A stretch of 64,000 nt of DNA from Lichenostomus cassidix (taxonomy: Eukaryota > Chordata > Aves > Passeriformes > Meliphagidae): the NCBI GenBank assembly GCA_008360975.2, contig CM039211.1, positions 25,538,558 through 25,602,557 of the forward strand, read 5' to 3'. A model generated the notes under the pieces. The model did no database searches, was not told the DNA's origin, and was given only the letters and a program-made list of their open reading frames with translations. The translations under genes were made by a program, and so were the position numbers. Positions 39,056 through 51,600 of this stretch are shown in pieces (within the stretch, counting starts at the first letter, position 1; every line of letters starts with the position of its first letter).

Positions 39056-39350
39056 GTTTCTACAATAACCTTTCTGGAAGGCACCAGATTACTGGCACAG
39101 CTCTGTATGTTGTGTGACTCCTTGAGATGACCCAGCACAAGGACACCACACCTCAGGTAAGCATCAACCTCTGTTTGTGCATGTCATGGAAGCAGCACAC
39201 TAAAGGCAACAAAACCACTGAGCCACGGGTCAGGATACACAACACAGTCTGAATGAGGAATGTCATACCCAACCCAAACATACTGTAGCACTGAAGAGAA
39301 CAGACATCACCTTCTTCGAAAAAAATACTGAAAATGAAATCTAAACAGTC

Positions 39351-39694
39351 TCAGGGCTGTTTCTTCACATCACCAGCTTTCATCAGAGCCTTAATAGCTC
39401 TGGCCCTCATCTCAAGCTCCAGAAGCTCCAGCTGTTGTGCTGATGGCTGAACATCTTCTGATGGAGGAACAGCTAAGGCTGCTGCTTTGGGCTCCTTCGG
39501 GCTGGACTCTGCCAATCCCAGTATCTCATTCACACTCTTCTCAATGTCCTTCTGAAGGTCATCTATCTGGCCAGATCCACTTCTGACAGTGCTCTCTTGC
39601 ACATCTGGGCCATCTTCTTCATTGCATGGGCCTTCTATGTCACTGTCATATGCATCTGCATTTATGCTGAGGACATCACTATCTTCTCCCTTGC
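39351..39694 (-). CDS. CAAP1: CAAP1 coding exon 6 (terminal, stop)
   Basis: This exon opens after TGTTGCAG and encodes GKGEDSDVLSINADAYDSD, then the acidic linker. The highly conserved C-terminal part follows (DLQKDIEKSVNEILGLAESS, later VQPSAQQLELLELEMRARAI), ending KKQP and a TAA stop at 39351-39353. It contains the predicted C-terminal helix shared by all vertebrate CAAP1 proteins I know. Confidence 0.97.
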
Positions 39695-42600
39695 CTGCAA
39701 CACAAACGTAACAATCACAGAGCTGCCTAACAGAATTGTTAGTACCTCAACTTACAAAATCAGTTCTGTTCAAAGAGTTACTCTGCATATTAAGATAGTG
39801 GAAAAAAAGATCTATAAGACAACCAATTCCTCTTGTTTTTTTCCTCCAACTTTTAAAGCTAAACTAAATGATACAAGTGTTAACACATTTTATGCCAATT
39901 CAAAAGAACATGCAGTATAGCAAAGAAGCATTACCAGAAAAATTTATTCCCTCCTATGAAGTTACATGACCAATTTTCCTAATTAAAATGTTGTAAGATT
40001 TTATATCAAAGAAAGCTTCTGAAGTGCAAAACTGATTATTGTTTATTATCTCTTAAGTAAACCTGATTTTCAGAATGCAACTTCAAAAATTACACTCAAA
40101 TATGTTATGTATTTTAAGATGAGTGGAACCACAGTGAGGCACAACACTAAAAATTAATAGAAACTCCACGTATAGTACAACTACTCAGAATTTATCATAA
40201 GACTTCCAGAGGCATTTAACTCAGTAAAAACATGGAGGAATTTATGGCTTTGGTTTTTAATGGTGGCTGAAAGTTAGAGTTTATTTTTAAAAATGTAATT
40301 AGAAGAGGTAGGGGAATAAAATGAAAAGCAAAGCTCTACCAGAAGCTGACTGTTCTCTTAATTTGGCTACAGAGAAACTTGCTTTTGACACATTGGTCTC
40401 AGAAGTTATCACTCCTTCAACTGCTTTTGTATCTGCACAAAACCTCACAGTAGGATTGGGTCCTGCTTAAAGTGAATAACGTATATTCAGATGACAGTAA
40501 AGTTACTAATTATAAGGACTTCAAAATTACTCTTGGTAATACCATTTTTACTACTTGCCCAGAAAAAACAAGGCTTTAGAAAAAATGTTCCTCTTTCTTA
40601 AAAACATTTTAATATGCTTTTTGGTACACGTATGCATTTGGTTTTAATATATGAAAAGTGCCCAAAAACCTTTGGAAAGATTTATTTTTTGGGGGTTTAC
40701 AACATTCCTGCCAAAGTGGGTGTGAAAAAAAGATGAATACTCACTACTTACAAAGCTATAAATGCAATTTCTCTGTTTAAAAAACAAAGGGACGGAGGAA
40801 AGTTGGATCAAAATATATCAAAATGGTTTTATAAACAATAGTAACATTTTAAAATATTAGTCCTAGGATTTTATTCATTCAGCATTAACGACTTTTTACA
40901 CTATAGGCACTGAAAAAAAGCTATTCAGTTATTCACTCCTGATCACTCCATATCAGGCTATGATTTGTCACAGCACTTAAATTCAGACTTAAGAATTCTG
41001 CACATTCACCCTGAGAATACACTCCTGATTTATGATCTTATATAGTTATCAATCTAGTACCTCGTAACACTGGTTTACTGGACCACAAAAAGTGGTCATA
41101 ATGCTCATAAATACAGTAGGTTTAGGAACATACACAACTAAGGTACACGGCACCACCAACTTTCCAATGAAATCTAACAGGTGAGCAAAGTCAGCTCATG
41201 AAAATGTATGATAACACATATAAAATAAGTACACAGATAACTTTTCGACTTATCTTGTTTTTTGCAAGACAAATCATAATTTTGAAGCAATAAAATCTGA
41301 AAGCCTAAAATATAAACAAAGCTTAAAAAATCCTCCTCACAGCAACATGTATAAAAAGTACTTAGAGGAACATACAAAGGTCTTCTTTGATCCTAAGTAG
41401 TTTTGCCCTGTTCCTACTGTGACAATAACTTCAAGATTAGTATTTCAGCTTCAGATGCAGTTTTGCTTTTTTTCCCATACCATTTAGTCAACTTTGAACA
41501 CTATCTTTTTAACTTTACCTTGTAAAGATCAGAATGGCAAACAACGGGATTAAGAAATGGTAATTTTTCCATCTTGCTCCATAGTAACAGTCAGTATTTA
41601 CCTAGCATGCTGGTCAACCAAGCAGCATTTCCATGTATCAAAAAAACAGGTGCTTCAGTGGTTCAAGTTCAAAGCCTGAAACTTAACAGCCAAACCAGAT
41701 CATCCTATTCACTGCCGAAGTTAAACTGACCTGTACGGAGTCTGGCTGGGATGGAGTTAATTTTCTTCATGGCAGACTGCATGATGCTACTTTTGGATTT
41801 GTTTCTGAAACAGTGTTGGTAACGCATCAGTTTGGCTACTTGATGAACAGTGCTTGCACAGCCTCAGGGCTTTCTCTGTTTCTCACTCTGACCCCACAGA
41901 GAGTAGACTGCGGGTGTGCAAGAGGTTGGGAGGAACACACAGCCAGGACAGCTGAGCCAAACTGACCTAAGGGATATGCTCCACTGTACCACACTGGCAT
42001 TTGCCTTCCCAAGTACCTGTAATGCATGCTGAGTCTCTGCTTTCCAGGAAGTGGCTAAAAATCTGGCTGCCAATGGGACGATGTGAATATATCTCTGATT
42101 TTGCTTTGTTTCAGTGCACAGCTCTTGCTTCACTTATTAAGGAGTCTTTATGTTGACTCGTAAGTCCTTCTCATTTTGTTTTGCTCATTGTCACCTCTAC
42201 CCCACTCAGGGACAAGTAATTGAGTGGTTGGAAGGTGCCTACTGCTGGCTGGGTCAGCCCACCATAGGATTCCTTTCAGAATTAATAGGTCACTTTAAGA
42301 AAACACAAAATATTAAGTCATTCATATCTATCCCAGAGTTAGTATGGACAAGAAGCTGAACAGAACACCCTTGGGTTCTATTCAGACCTTGGAACCTCCA
42401 AAACTGTGTAATACTGTTCATATGAGCTTTTTGGCCTACAGATGTTTAATGAGCTAACAGGCTTTATTTCCCTCTTTGGCATCTGTATTTTTGCACAGTA
42501 ACAAGGATCAAGGCTGGCATTTCTCATTACCTTTTTCATTTTGATAACTTTTAATTTTTCCTTCATCTACAGCTGCAAAATTCACTTTAGCACACTTAAT

Positions 42601-45600
42601 TCCATTTTTATATTTTATTTTATCCACTTCTGCTTATTCTGTCATTCTCTCTTCTGCTGCCCACAGCTTCTCATGCTGCAGTGCAGCAGAATGACTAGAG
42701 TTATACTTTCTAATTTATACTGATATTCTCAGAAGTTCTTTAAAGCTAACATCTCGAGTGGAGCCACAGTTATAGCCAAAAGCCATCATGATACACTGGC
42801 TGATTAAGTTATAAAAAACAACAATGCAATCACCTGCAACAGTCACCAATTGCTTTTGATAACACGAAAGTGGAAGAAATCTGTAGGAAATATGTCAGTT
42901 CTAAAGTTCCTCCATACAGTACAACAAGCAACATTTAAAAGATTCCTCACTAAGTCATAGCAACTCACTCCTAAAAGTTTTGATGCTCTTCTTATGTTTG
43001 ACTCTTTCCTTTTCCATGTAACTCTTCTCACGAACTACTTCAGAAAAAAAACATGCTTCATGTTATTCCAAGAGACACCTTTTAGACAACATTCTGAATT
43101 GTGAAATAGCAGCTGGAATAAGCAAAAAAAGTTAGAACTTTGCAGAAGAGAAACACAGCTTAGAAAAACTTGCAGCATTCTTTGACTGGAAAAGCTATTT
43201 CTGATGTTTCTGCATATAGCCAGTCCAAATGAAAATAAACAGACTGAGACAGAAACACCTACACTTCTAGGGCTTCATGCATGAACTAACACTGGCAGTT
43301 GTTATATGTGCTAATTTAATGACTGGAATAAAACAAATACTACTGCAGGCTAAAAATACTGTTTTCTTGTGTAGAAAGTACAAATGTGCAGCAGTAACTT
43401 ACTTGCCTTTGCATTTTCTATTCTGTCCATCACTGTAGTACTTGACTGTCTCACACACTGTATTTTTGCATTTAAAAAGAGAAAGTACCCAAGACCAAAT
43501 GTTCATTCTCAATGATTTGAAAATTTCAGTGCGTACTTCCACTTGCACTGAGTTCAAGTAAAATAAACCAGTTAACACAAGTGGTGGGTGCCAAGCACCA
43601 TTTGATTGGACATCAGCTCTGTACAATCAAACAAGGCAAGGTATCATATACCAAGACTGAACAAGATGACTCAATTACAAGCAGTCCTTTGACAAACAGT
43701 TATTATAATGGATTTCTACGAATGTGAAAACAAAGTACTGTAGACTCGTATGATCAGCTCAGTGTAAAGTAAAACTGACACTCATTTCAGCAAACAGTAG
43801 CAGCAGTATTAGCAATAACCTGCATATAAAAAATCTTAAATGACTGACGTTCCTCTCAGCTGAAAAACTAGATATGAGGACTCACATGAGCCCTGTGAGA
43901 ACTTCAGTGATGTACCAGACACTAAACTAGAAAAATTCTGAAGAGCTGCAATTTACTTCTAGCCACAAAGGACTCTTCATTCCTACAGAACTCAGAAGCC
44001 AAAGTTCCTAGAATGTCTTCTTCAATGTTCCCTCCACCTTTTCTGGAATTGTGCACACAGGAAAAGTTGTAACCCTACACAAGTTGATTTCCAAGAGGAT
44101 GCTTCTCTGTGATTGCAATTACTGTTCACAAGAGAGCTGCCAGTTACCTGAAGTTAGTCACTGGCCAACATCGAGAACACAAAATTTCGGCTCTCTTTAC
44201 TACATACCTTGTTTTGATTCCTGACCTTCCAGCTTGCTGTCTTCTCTCAGAGAAGAAGTTGAATCTATACTGTTGTCCTGCCTGGAAACAATTAAGAACA
44301 CACTTTAATTACCATAATTTACAATTGAATAGAACATTTTTAAGACACTAAAGAAAATATGAGGTGATAGGCTGAAAAGCCAGCTACAGTACGAATAAAG
44401 GCAGAAGGAATTCACAGAGAGCTAATCTGAGCACTTGGAAATTAACTTTTTTTTGTTTGCCTTGCGATACACAAGGATAAAGCAATTATTTCCTTCACAT
44501 CCTTGCCTTTCAGAGTAACAATTTTCAATGGTTGTAACTGATGAAACACAGCTGAATGGTTATAAAGGAAAAGCCCAAAATAAATTGGCACATACTTAAA
44601 CGATTCAGGAAAACTATAGTTTTTGCTGAATTCAAATACCATTTACTGCCTTAGTCTGACAGTAAACAGGTATTTTCCATGAAATTACCATCAGCCCATC
44701 ACCATCCACCTCTCCTATACTATGGCCTTCTAGTTTCACAGAGGGGTACTTTTAAAAATGAAACTGTTTACAACTCAGATGTTACAATGTATTCAGTACC
44801 TGCACTTCTCTACTTCTCCTATTCAAAGATTTCTACCTTTGGCTAGCATTATTTCTACTATGTACACAGGGGAAAGGAAGAGACACTTCTGTGAAACGTT
44901 AATGTACCTCATATACCTAACAAATACTAGTTACACAAACTGTGAAAATAAGACAAAACAGGTGAAAGGATCCAGAATCACAGGAAGAGCTCAATTGCCA
45001 CATCTGGTGAGCATTTTGATAACAGAATTGCCAAATTCCTAAACTGAGTGTTGGTATGGCATTGGTTCCATATATATTAATATGAAATCAAGGCAGCTAC
45101 CCTTGCTAAACAATACCATAAAAAGGACGCAGAATTTTGCTATCACAGATGTAAACGTAATGACTAACAACTTGTTCTTCAGTAATGGCCTTTAGGGCTT
45201 TCCTGAAAGTGAACACAGATCTATTTTCCCCATGCTATACCAAGCTGGGTTTTTAACATGTGTCCAGTGGTTTTATCAAGAGGGGGAACACCATAATATT
45301 CCATGCTATTCTGGTCTGAGAGACAGTTATTTTCATTTCTGTTTTCTCTTCTGCAGTGGCAAAGGCTACATATCAACAGACTCCCCTTTTTCTCCCACCT
45401 TTTTAGCCACTGGACATAAATGTGTAAAGTATCATGCAATAATTGATTAAGGAGAATAAACAGGTCAGCACACTTGTCTAGCGAAGCCCTGGACACCACA
45501 GTCTGTCCTGCCTCTTAATTGAAACATATGGCTACACTAACTCCTTTTCCAAATGAGATTACACTAATCTAAATATGACCACACACATGTGCCAGCAACT

Positions 45601-48600
45601 GTAAAGGAGACCACAGGTCACAGGAGACTGCAGGACTGTGCTGCCAGAAATTAGATGCAATGAAAAATGTATACTTCCTCCAGGATTTTCAGTGTCATGC
45701 AGCTGTATGCAGATGCTTGTAATTCACCAGCAAACCTCAAGCTAGCCTGGACAACAAGCAGGATGAGAGGTCTGGGAGTGAGGCATGAAATAGACACTAA
45801 AATCAGGCGTCAAATTCCAAAAATAGACCAGGTTCTGCGAGTAGGCAAATTGAGGGACCATAATGGAGCATCAGATACCCTAGAGATTAACAGCATCAGC
45901 TACTGTGGAAAATCAATGGCCTGCAGATGCCATGCTAGAGGGCTGCACACACAAGGAGGTCTGAGTGGCAACCAGAGCAGGGATACAAACCATGTGGGCT
46001 TGTGCGCCAGCAACTGGTGAGAACTGTGGATTTTGGACCAGCAACTGGTCAGCAGACATCAAAGTAATCACCTGGTTTTTTGGACTTTTTTTTCCTTTTT
46101 AAGCAACTCCTAACAATTTTTTATATTTAGTTACTTAACACTTGACCAAAATTAGGTTGTGATACATCAGTATCATCATCTTACTGACCATCATCAGTAA
46201 GAGCAGAACCTGCATAGGCTGTCACTGACCCTACCACATTTTCCTTCACACACCTGCTTCATCATTTTGAACTGAGTAGTCATCTCTGCACAGGACAGCA
46301 AAGCGCCACATGAAAAAGCCTGATCTTGCACCAGTAGTATCCAGGCAATAGATTTCACAACTCTGTTATCACCTTGAGGTCTGATGACGAATTGTTATCA
46401 TCTCTTTGAGAGAAAACTCAGTGACCTCTACAGTTCACAGCCTTCACTATAAGGCTGTGAAATCATCCACAACCATTTTAACAGCCAAGTAAAAAACAAA
46501 TTAGCAACTTTTAAAAAATAACACATCAAAACTTGTTGTAAAGTTTCCTCCTGATGCCTTGATTTTACCAATAATTACAGCAAACCCACATTCCTTTAGA
46601 GACTACCTACTGTCAGCAAAAGAATTTTTAAAATGCAGAAGCACTTTTATATGTTTTACTCTCAGAATGGGTTGGATTTGACTGCTTTGCTGGTGAACCT
46701 TCATGATGTTGTTTCACAGGCAGGCATTTTGCACCACCTACTGGCCTAACAGATGCATTTTAAGTTCACAACTCAGTTTGGCTTTTAACCTGTTAGCCTT
46801 GTTTTATTTGGTAGCTTTGTTTTATTTGTTTGCTAGTGAAAAGTATTTTTCCTCTAATTATCTGCACTATGGTATACATTTAAGAAAGGGTAGTACAATA
46901 CCACGTCTTCAAACAATGGGAATAGATGATATGCTATTCTAAAATTATTTGACAGTATACAAATTTAATACTCTCTTCTTTCATGCTATGCTAGTAAGTG
47001 ACAACAGTAATTACAGTGATTTGCAGTTTCCCCTTTATGTTAGTATTTAAAGATATTTCTCCCTCAAGATGACAGTTAAGTTCAAAGTCCCTCTTCCAAG
47101 CAATAAACTCAGCATTTTTAATTTTTTTTTTTTAACAGAATAACATTTTCACAGTATGATCTTTTCAGCAGAAAGAAGCTAACTACAGTTACAATTTGCT
47201 GACAGCAAATGTAAATTTAAATTTACCTTATTCTATGTAGAATGTGCACTTCACGTTGGCATGCGCCCCACAAGTGTAATGCATAACTGGGCGTAACACG
47301 TGGTTTCTGTACACAATTTGCTACAGGAATTTGAACAGCTGTCAAAGACCTCTGGGTTTGAGGGTGATTTGGTATCAAAGTCCACTAGATCATGCAAAGC
47401 AAGGTAACACAGCAGCAAAGGTTGGGAAAAGGAACATTGTACTGGCAGAAGAGCAGATGGCTAAGGATTAAGACAGTAGCTCTTCAATACTAGTGGTTGG
47501 GATACCAGGTTTCAGTGGTAACTGGGGTTGGAGACCAGAAGGAAGACCAGAAGAAAAGTTCAGAGGCAGAAAAAATATCTTGACAAACTGGACTAGAACA
47601 AAGTTTGAAAACAGTGAGGCAGTTGTGCTGATACTTTCCTTACAGGGCTTTTAGTTATTGCTAAGCATGATTCAACTGAATCCCCAGTGAGACTTGAGAT
47701 CAGTACCTCTGTCATTTTTGACATGATGTACCTTCCTGAATTAAAATTTGCCTTTGTATTTAGTTCCAGGTCTACAAGTCCCAAGTCCTTGAAAGATTCT
47801 CACAAATTTTCATTCCAAGGACAGTTTTCAATGACAAATGAAAATTAAAATACTTAACAGCAAGCAATGAAAAATGTAAGGGGACAAAAGTCCTTACAAA
47901 GTAGTGCTTCTCAAGAAAGGCATCTCAAAAGACAGATGCTAATCACACAGTTTAATGAGCTATGAAAAGTCCATCAGTCCTGATACAGGTAAAGTTTGAG
48001 GACACCACAAGAACAGAAGGCAGCAAAGCAAATTAGCCAAATGCTAATGTAACTGTTCAGTGACTCATGTAGCCTGTTGTTTCAGTGACTCCAAATGCTG
48101 AAAATAACCAAATTGTCCTACAGGGGTAAATATCAGATGGCAATTGCATGCTTGTGAACAGCCCAGCATCCAGGAGCACAACATGTTACAATAAGGCAAA
48201 ACTTTAAACTGCTAGCCTTCCCAAAAGAAAACAAGCAAAAACTGCTCTTTTGACAGCAAAGGAGTAAAAAACCTACAAATTCTTGGAAAAGCAAATATTA
48301 AACTGCAAATTTTCACTCAGTGAAAAAAATAAGCTCATTAAGATTTTGAAGGCAAAATATCATTTACTCAGACACGTGAACATTAATCATTATGATGATA
48401 TTAGAATGCTTGTTCTTTTAATAATATTTTACTACTACAGCATGTAACTTACTTTCACTCCTTCTGCTGGAAGATATATGAAGAGTCAATTCAAGTAACT
48501 GAAAAGAAATAGCTCAAGAACACGCTAAAGCGTTGTGAATGAGATGGGAAGAATGCCTACTTGGTTTTGCAAGACACTACTTGGCTCCTTTCAATTAAAT

Positions 48601-51600
48601 ATCTGACATTTAGTTGGAAGCTTGGTATACAGTAGTTTTCTTGGTTTAATAGTATTGCACTGCAGATAGTAACACAGAAACAGCAATAAAAATCTGAGAA
48701 CTGCATATTCAAAAACCTACACAGAGCTCACAAGTAACTAACTAAGTATATCTACTGCAACAGCACTTCACAGTTATTGGCACACATAGGCCCTGCTTCT
48801 TCAGTTCTTCTGCATAGTTATTACAGGATCTCTAGTGTTCAACATAGAAGAAGATGGTGATAAAACAAAAGAGCAAATGCAAGCATGTGAAGCTTTTGCA
48901 CAGTTGAAATTTAGGAAAAGCCTCAGGATTTCCACTTCTGATAGGAGAATGAAGATATGTGCAAAAAAAAAAAAAAATTCAATTTACGATTAGATGTGAT
49001 ACCATCTAAAAACGTCAAATAAAGATCTGGATTTTGCCATTTTCCCTATACCTGGAGAAACTTCTCGAAATAACTGCTACTTTTAGCTGGCACAGACAGG
49101 AAACAGGTCTTTAGAGACTGAGAGTCATTTGCTTATTTTGTTTATAATTTCTTTAGAGGTATTGATTTAAGCTTTCTAGATTTCTGGATTTAAGCCTTCT
49201 GTTGATATATGCATATTGCTAAAGGTATGTTTGTTGAATTTATTTTTTTCAAAGAACAATAATGAAAGAAACAAAGTGATGTTTCCAATCACTTATAACT
49301 TCTTTTAGAGTATGACTTGCTATTCACTTTTACCCTTTCCACATTTATATTTCCATGAAAACAACAAATATAAAACAAAAAAGCTATAATGGAATGCAGG
49401 AAAAAGAAGTCATTTACATGAAAGCCACAAGTAATGAAGGCAACCTAGGTAGAACCAACAGTGAAAATATAAACAGAAAAACTGCCTTTTTTTTCTACTT
49501 TTATCCAGTATTTAGGATATATTTTATTTTTCAATTTTTCATTCTGCTTTTTTAAACAGCCGTCAGAGGGCAACAATAAAAGTTAGGAAACCATTTTTTA
49601 AAGTTGACTGATGCTGACCCCATTTACAGATCCTGTAGGCAACAAATAGGACACAGGGATACATTAACAACAGGCTCCAAATGGAACCTTAGATGAAAAA
49701 GTGTCAGAGGGTATTAAAACTGTATCACAAGGAAAAAAATGAAACATAATTTGTATCACTACATTTTCTTGAACATTTGTACCATGAGAAGTGACCAAAG
49801 AAAATTACGCAATTGCTTCGCAGCGTGCTCTGAATCAAAGACAGGATCAGAAACCAGGTCTCTGCTAAATAAAAATACTGACCAGTATGTAAAAATTGGA
49901 TTACTGTTACTACCTTTCCCATCCATTTGTTCTTATTTAGGAGTTTTAGAGAAGTTAACCAAACCAGCAGCTAGGAGTTACTTTAATCTGCCCAACTCTG
50001 GTGCATTATCTTGTACGGTCTCAGAGATTTATTAAGTGCACCCTAAATTTGTGGACCAGCTGTAATCAGGTCAGCACTGAAAACACAGCTTATTAGTCTT
50101 CTAGAAACAAGTTAGCTTTATTAAATTTGATGCATTGTGTGTGATACCTAGTAACTTTTTCCCTTCACTACTTCCCTAGAAACTATCAACGGGTGAACTC
50201 CTGACAAAGAAATAGTCTTCAAACAACAGACAAGCATTTTAAGAAAAGATTAAAAAGTGTTGTCTTTCACAAAATTGACAGATGCCAAGGTAAGAGCAAG
50301 AAACCAGAAGCCTGTTCTTGAAACTCTACATTCTGTATTACCCTTCACAGAGTACATTAAAAAGGTGAGTGTCAGTGCTGCTTCAACTGGGACAGGAACC
50401 AAGGACCAGAAAGACAGTTGAAGAGAAGGGATAAATCTCAGCTGAATTGAAAAACACACAATTCACTGAGATTTGTGGGAGCTAAGTGGGAGGGGCTTAC
50501 CACTGTAGCTCACAAAGAGAGTTAACGTAAATCACACCACTTCTGTTGCAGGAAACAAGTGTGCATGTTTAATTACCACAACTCAGCTGACGGGTGGAAT
50601 GTCACTAAGAACCCAGCTATGGGCTCAAGACACGCTCAATGTCGTAAAGTGACAGTCATGTCCATAAGTTTAGTGCTTGCTAGTAGTCACAGCTTACTGT
50701 CATTCAACTACAGTAATTACTTAATTAAGGATATAGCAGTTGGGTCTTTCAATGATACATTTGATCATTTCTCACGAAAAATCTCTGCATTGTTCAGCCT
50801 CCTTAAATTAAGTGTAAGTGTTTTGTCTTTTACTCACTGACTGACTGAATCACCTCCAGTCTTGTCTCCTCCATCTGCCTCCTCGTCAGTATCAGAATCA
50901 GCTCCAATCCTGCCTAGATATACACAGTTTCAAACATGAAAATTTAGGAAGGTGATATAATACTACATAATTAAGCTTATTCTTAATTATAAACGCTATT
51001 GCAATCAGCAGAAGAGGATTGTTTCCCAGTTAAAGCAGACGTTCTAAAATCAGACTTAGTCAAAACCAAAACCCTTAGTCATGAGTTTTCTGTTAGCCAC
51101 ACATGCATTTATACTGGATTACAAAAAATCTGATTAGCTATTCTTAGTAAACTACTATGGGTGCTAAAAATAAAGTACAGAATTATCAGCAAGATACTCT
51201 GCAACACTCAGGCTTGAAGCGTTTCACTTCATTGACAAGACAGTAATATTTACAAATAAGTTCTACATCCCTTAAATATCAAGTGCAAGTTCAGTAAGGC
51301 CTTGAAAAGCTGGAATGTCATATCCTAAATCATAGCACATGAACCATATGTCTTGGTAGAACTGAGGGATTGTGTACACACGTATACACATTTACTAGCG
51401 TGTGTCTGTATACATATATATGTGTTAAAGTAGCTAGAGAGAGTGAAAATCCAATCGAGGCAGACTATTCTCTGGTGTACAGTGGAGTCTAAAAGTTTCA
51501 TTCATACCTTCAAGTATCTTCAACACTTTTTTTTCAGATAACAGCTCCAACTGCTCCATGCAAAGTCTTTTGATTTCATCCATGGAACAGTTCTAAGAAG

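Noticed and set aside
41836..42359. Frames of 63-89 codons over the solo LTR as retroviral protein remnants
   Set aside because: The LTR is non-coding and the translations show no gag, pol or env motif.
46434..46461. Rho-independent terminator
   Set aside because: No U-run follows and the context is a vertebrate intron; kept only as a hairpin.
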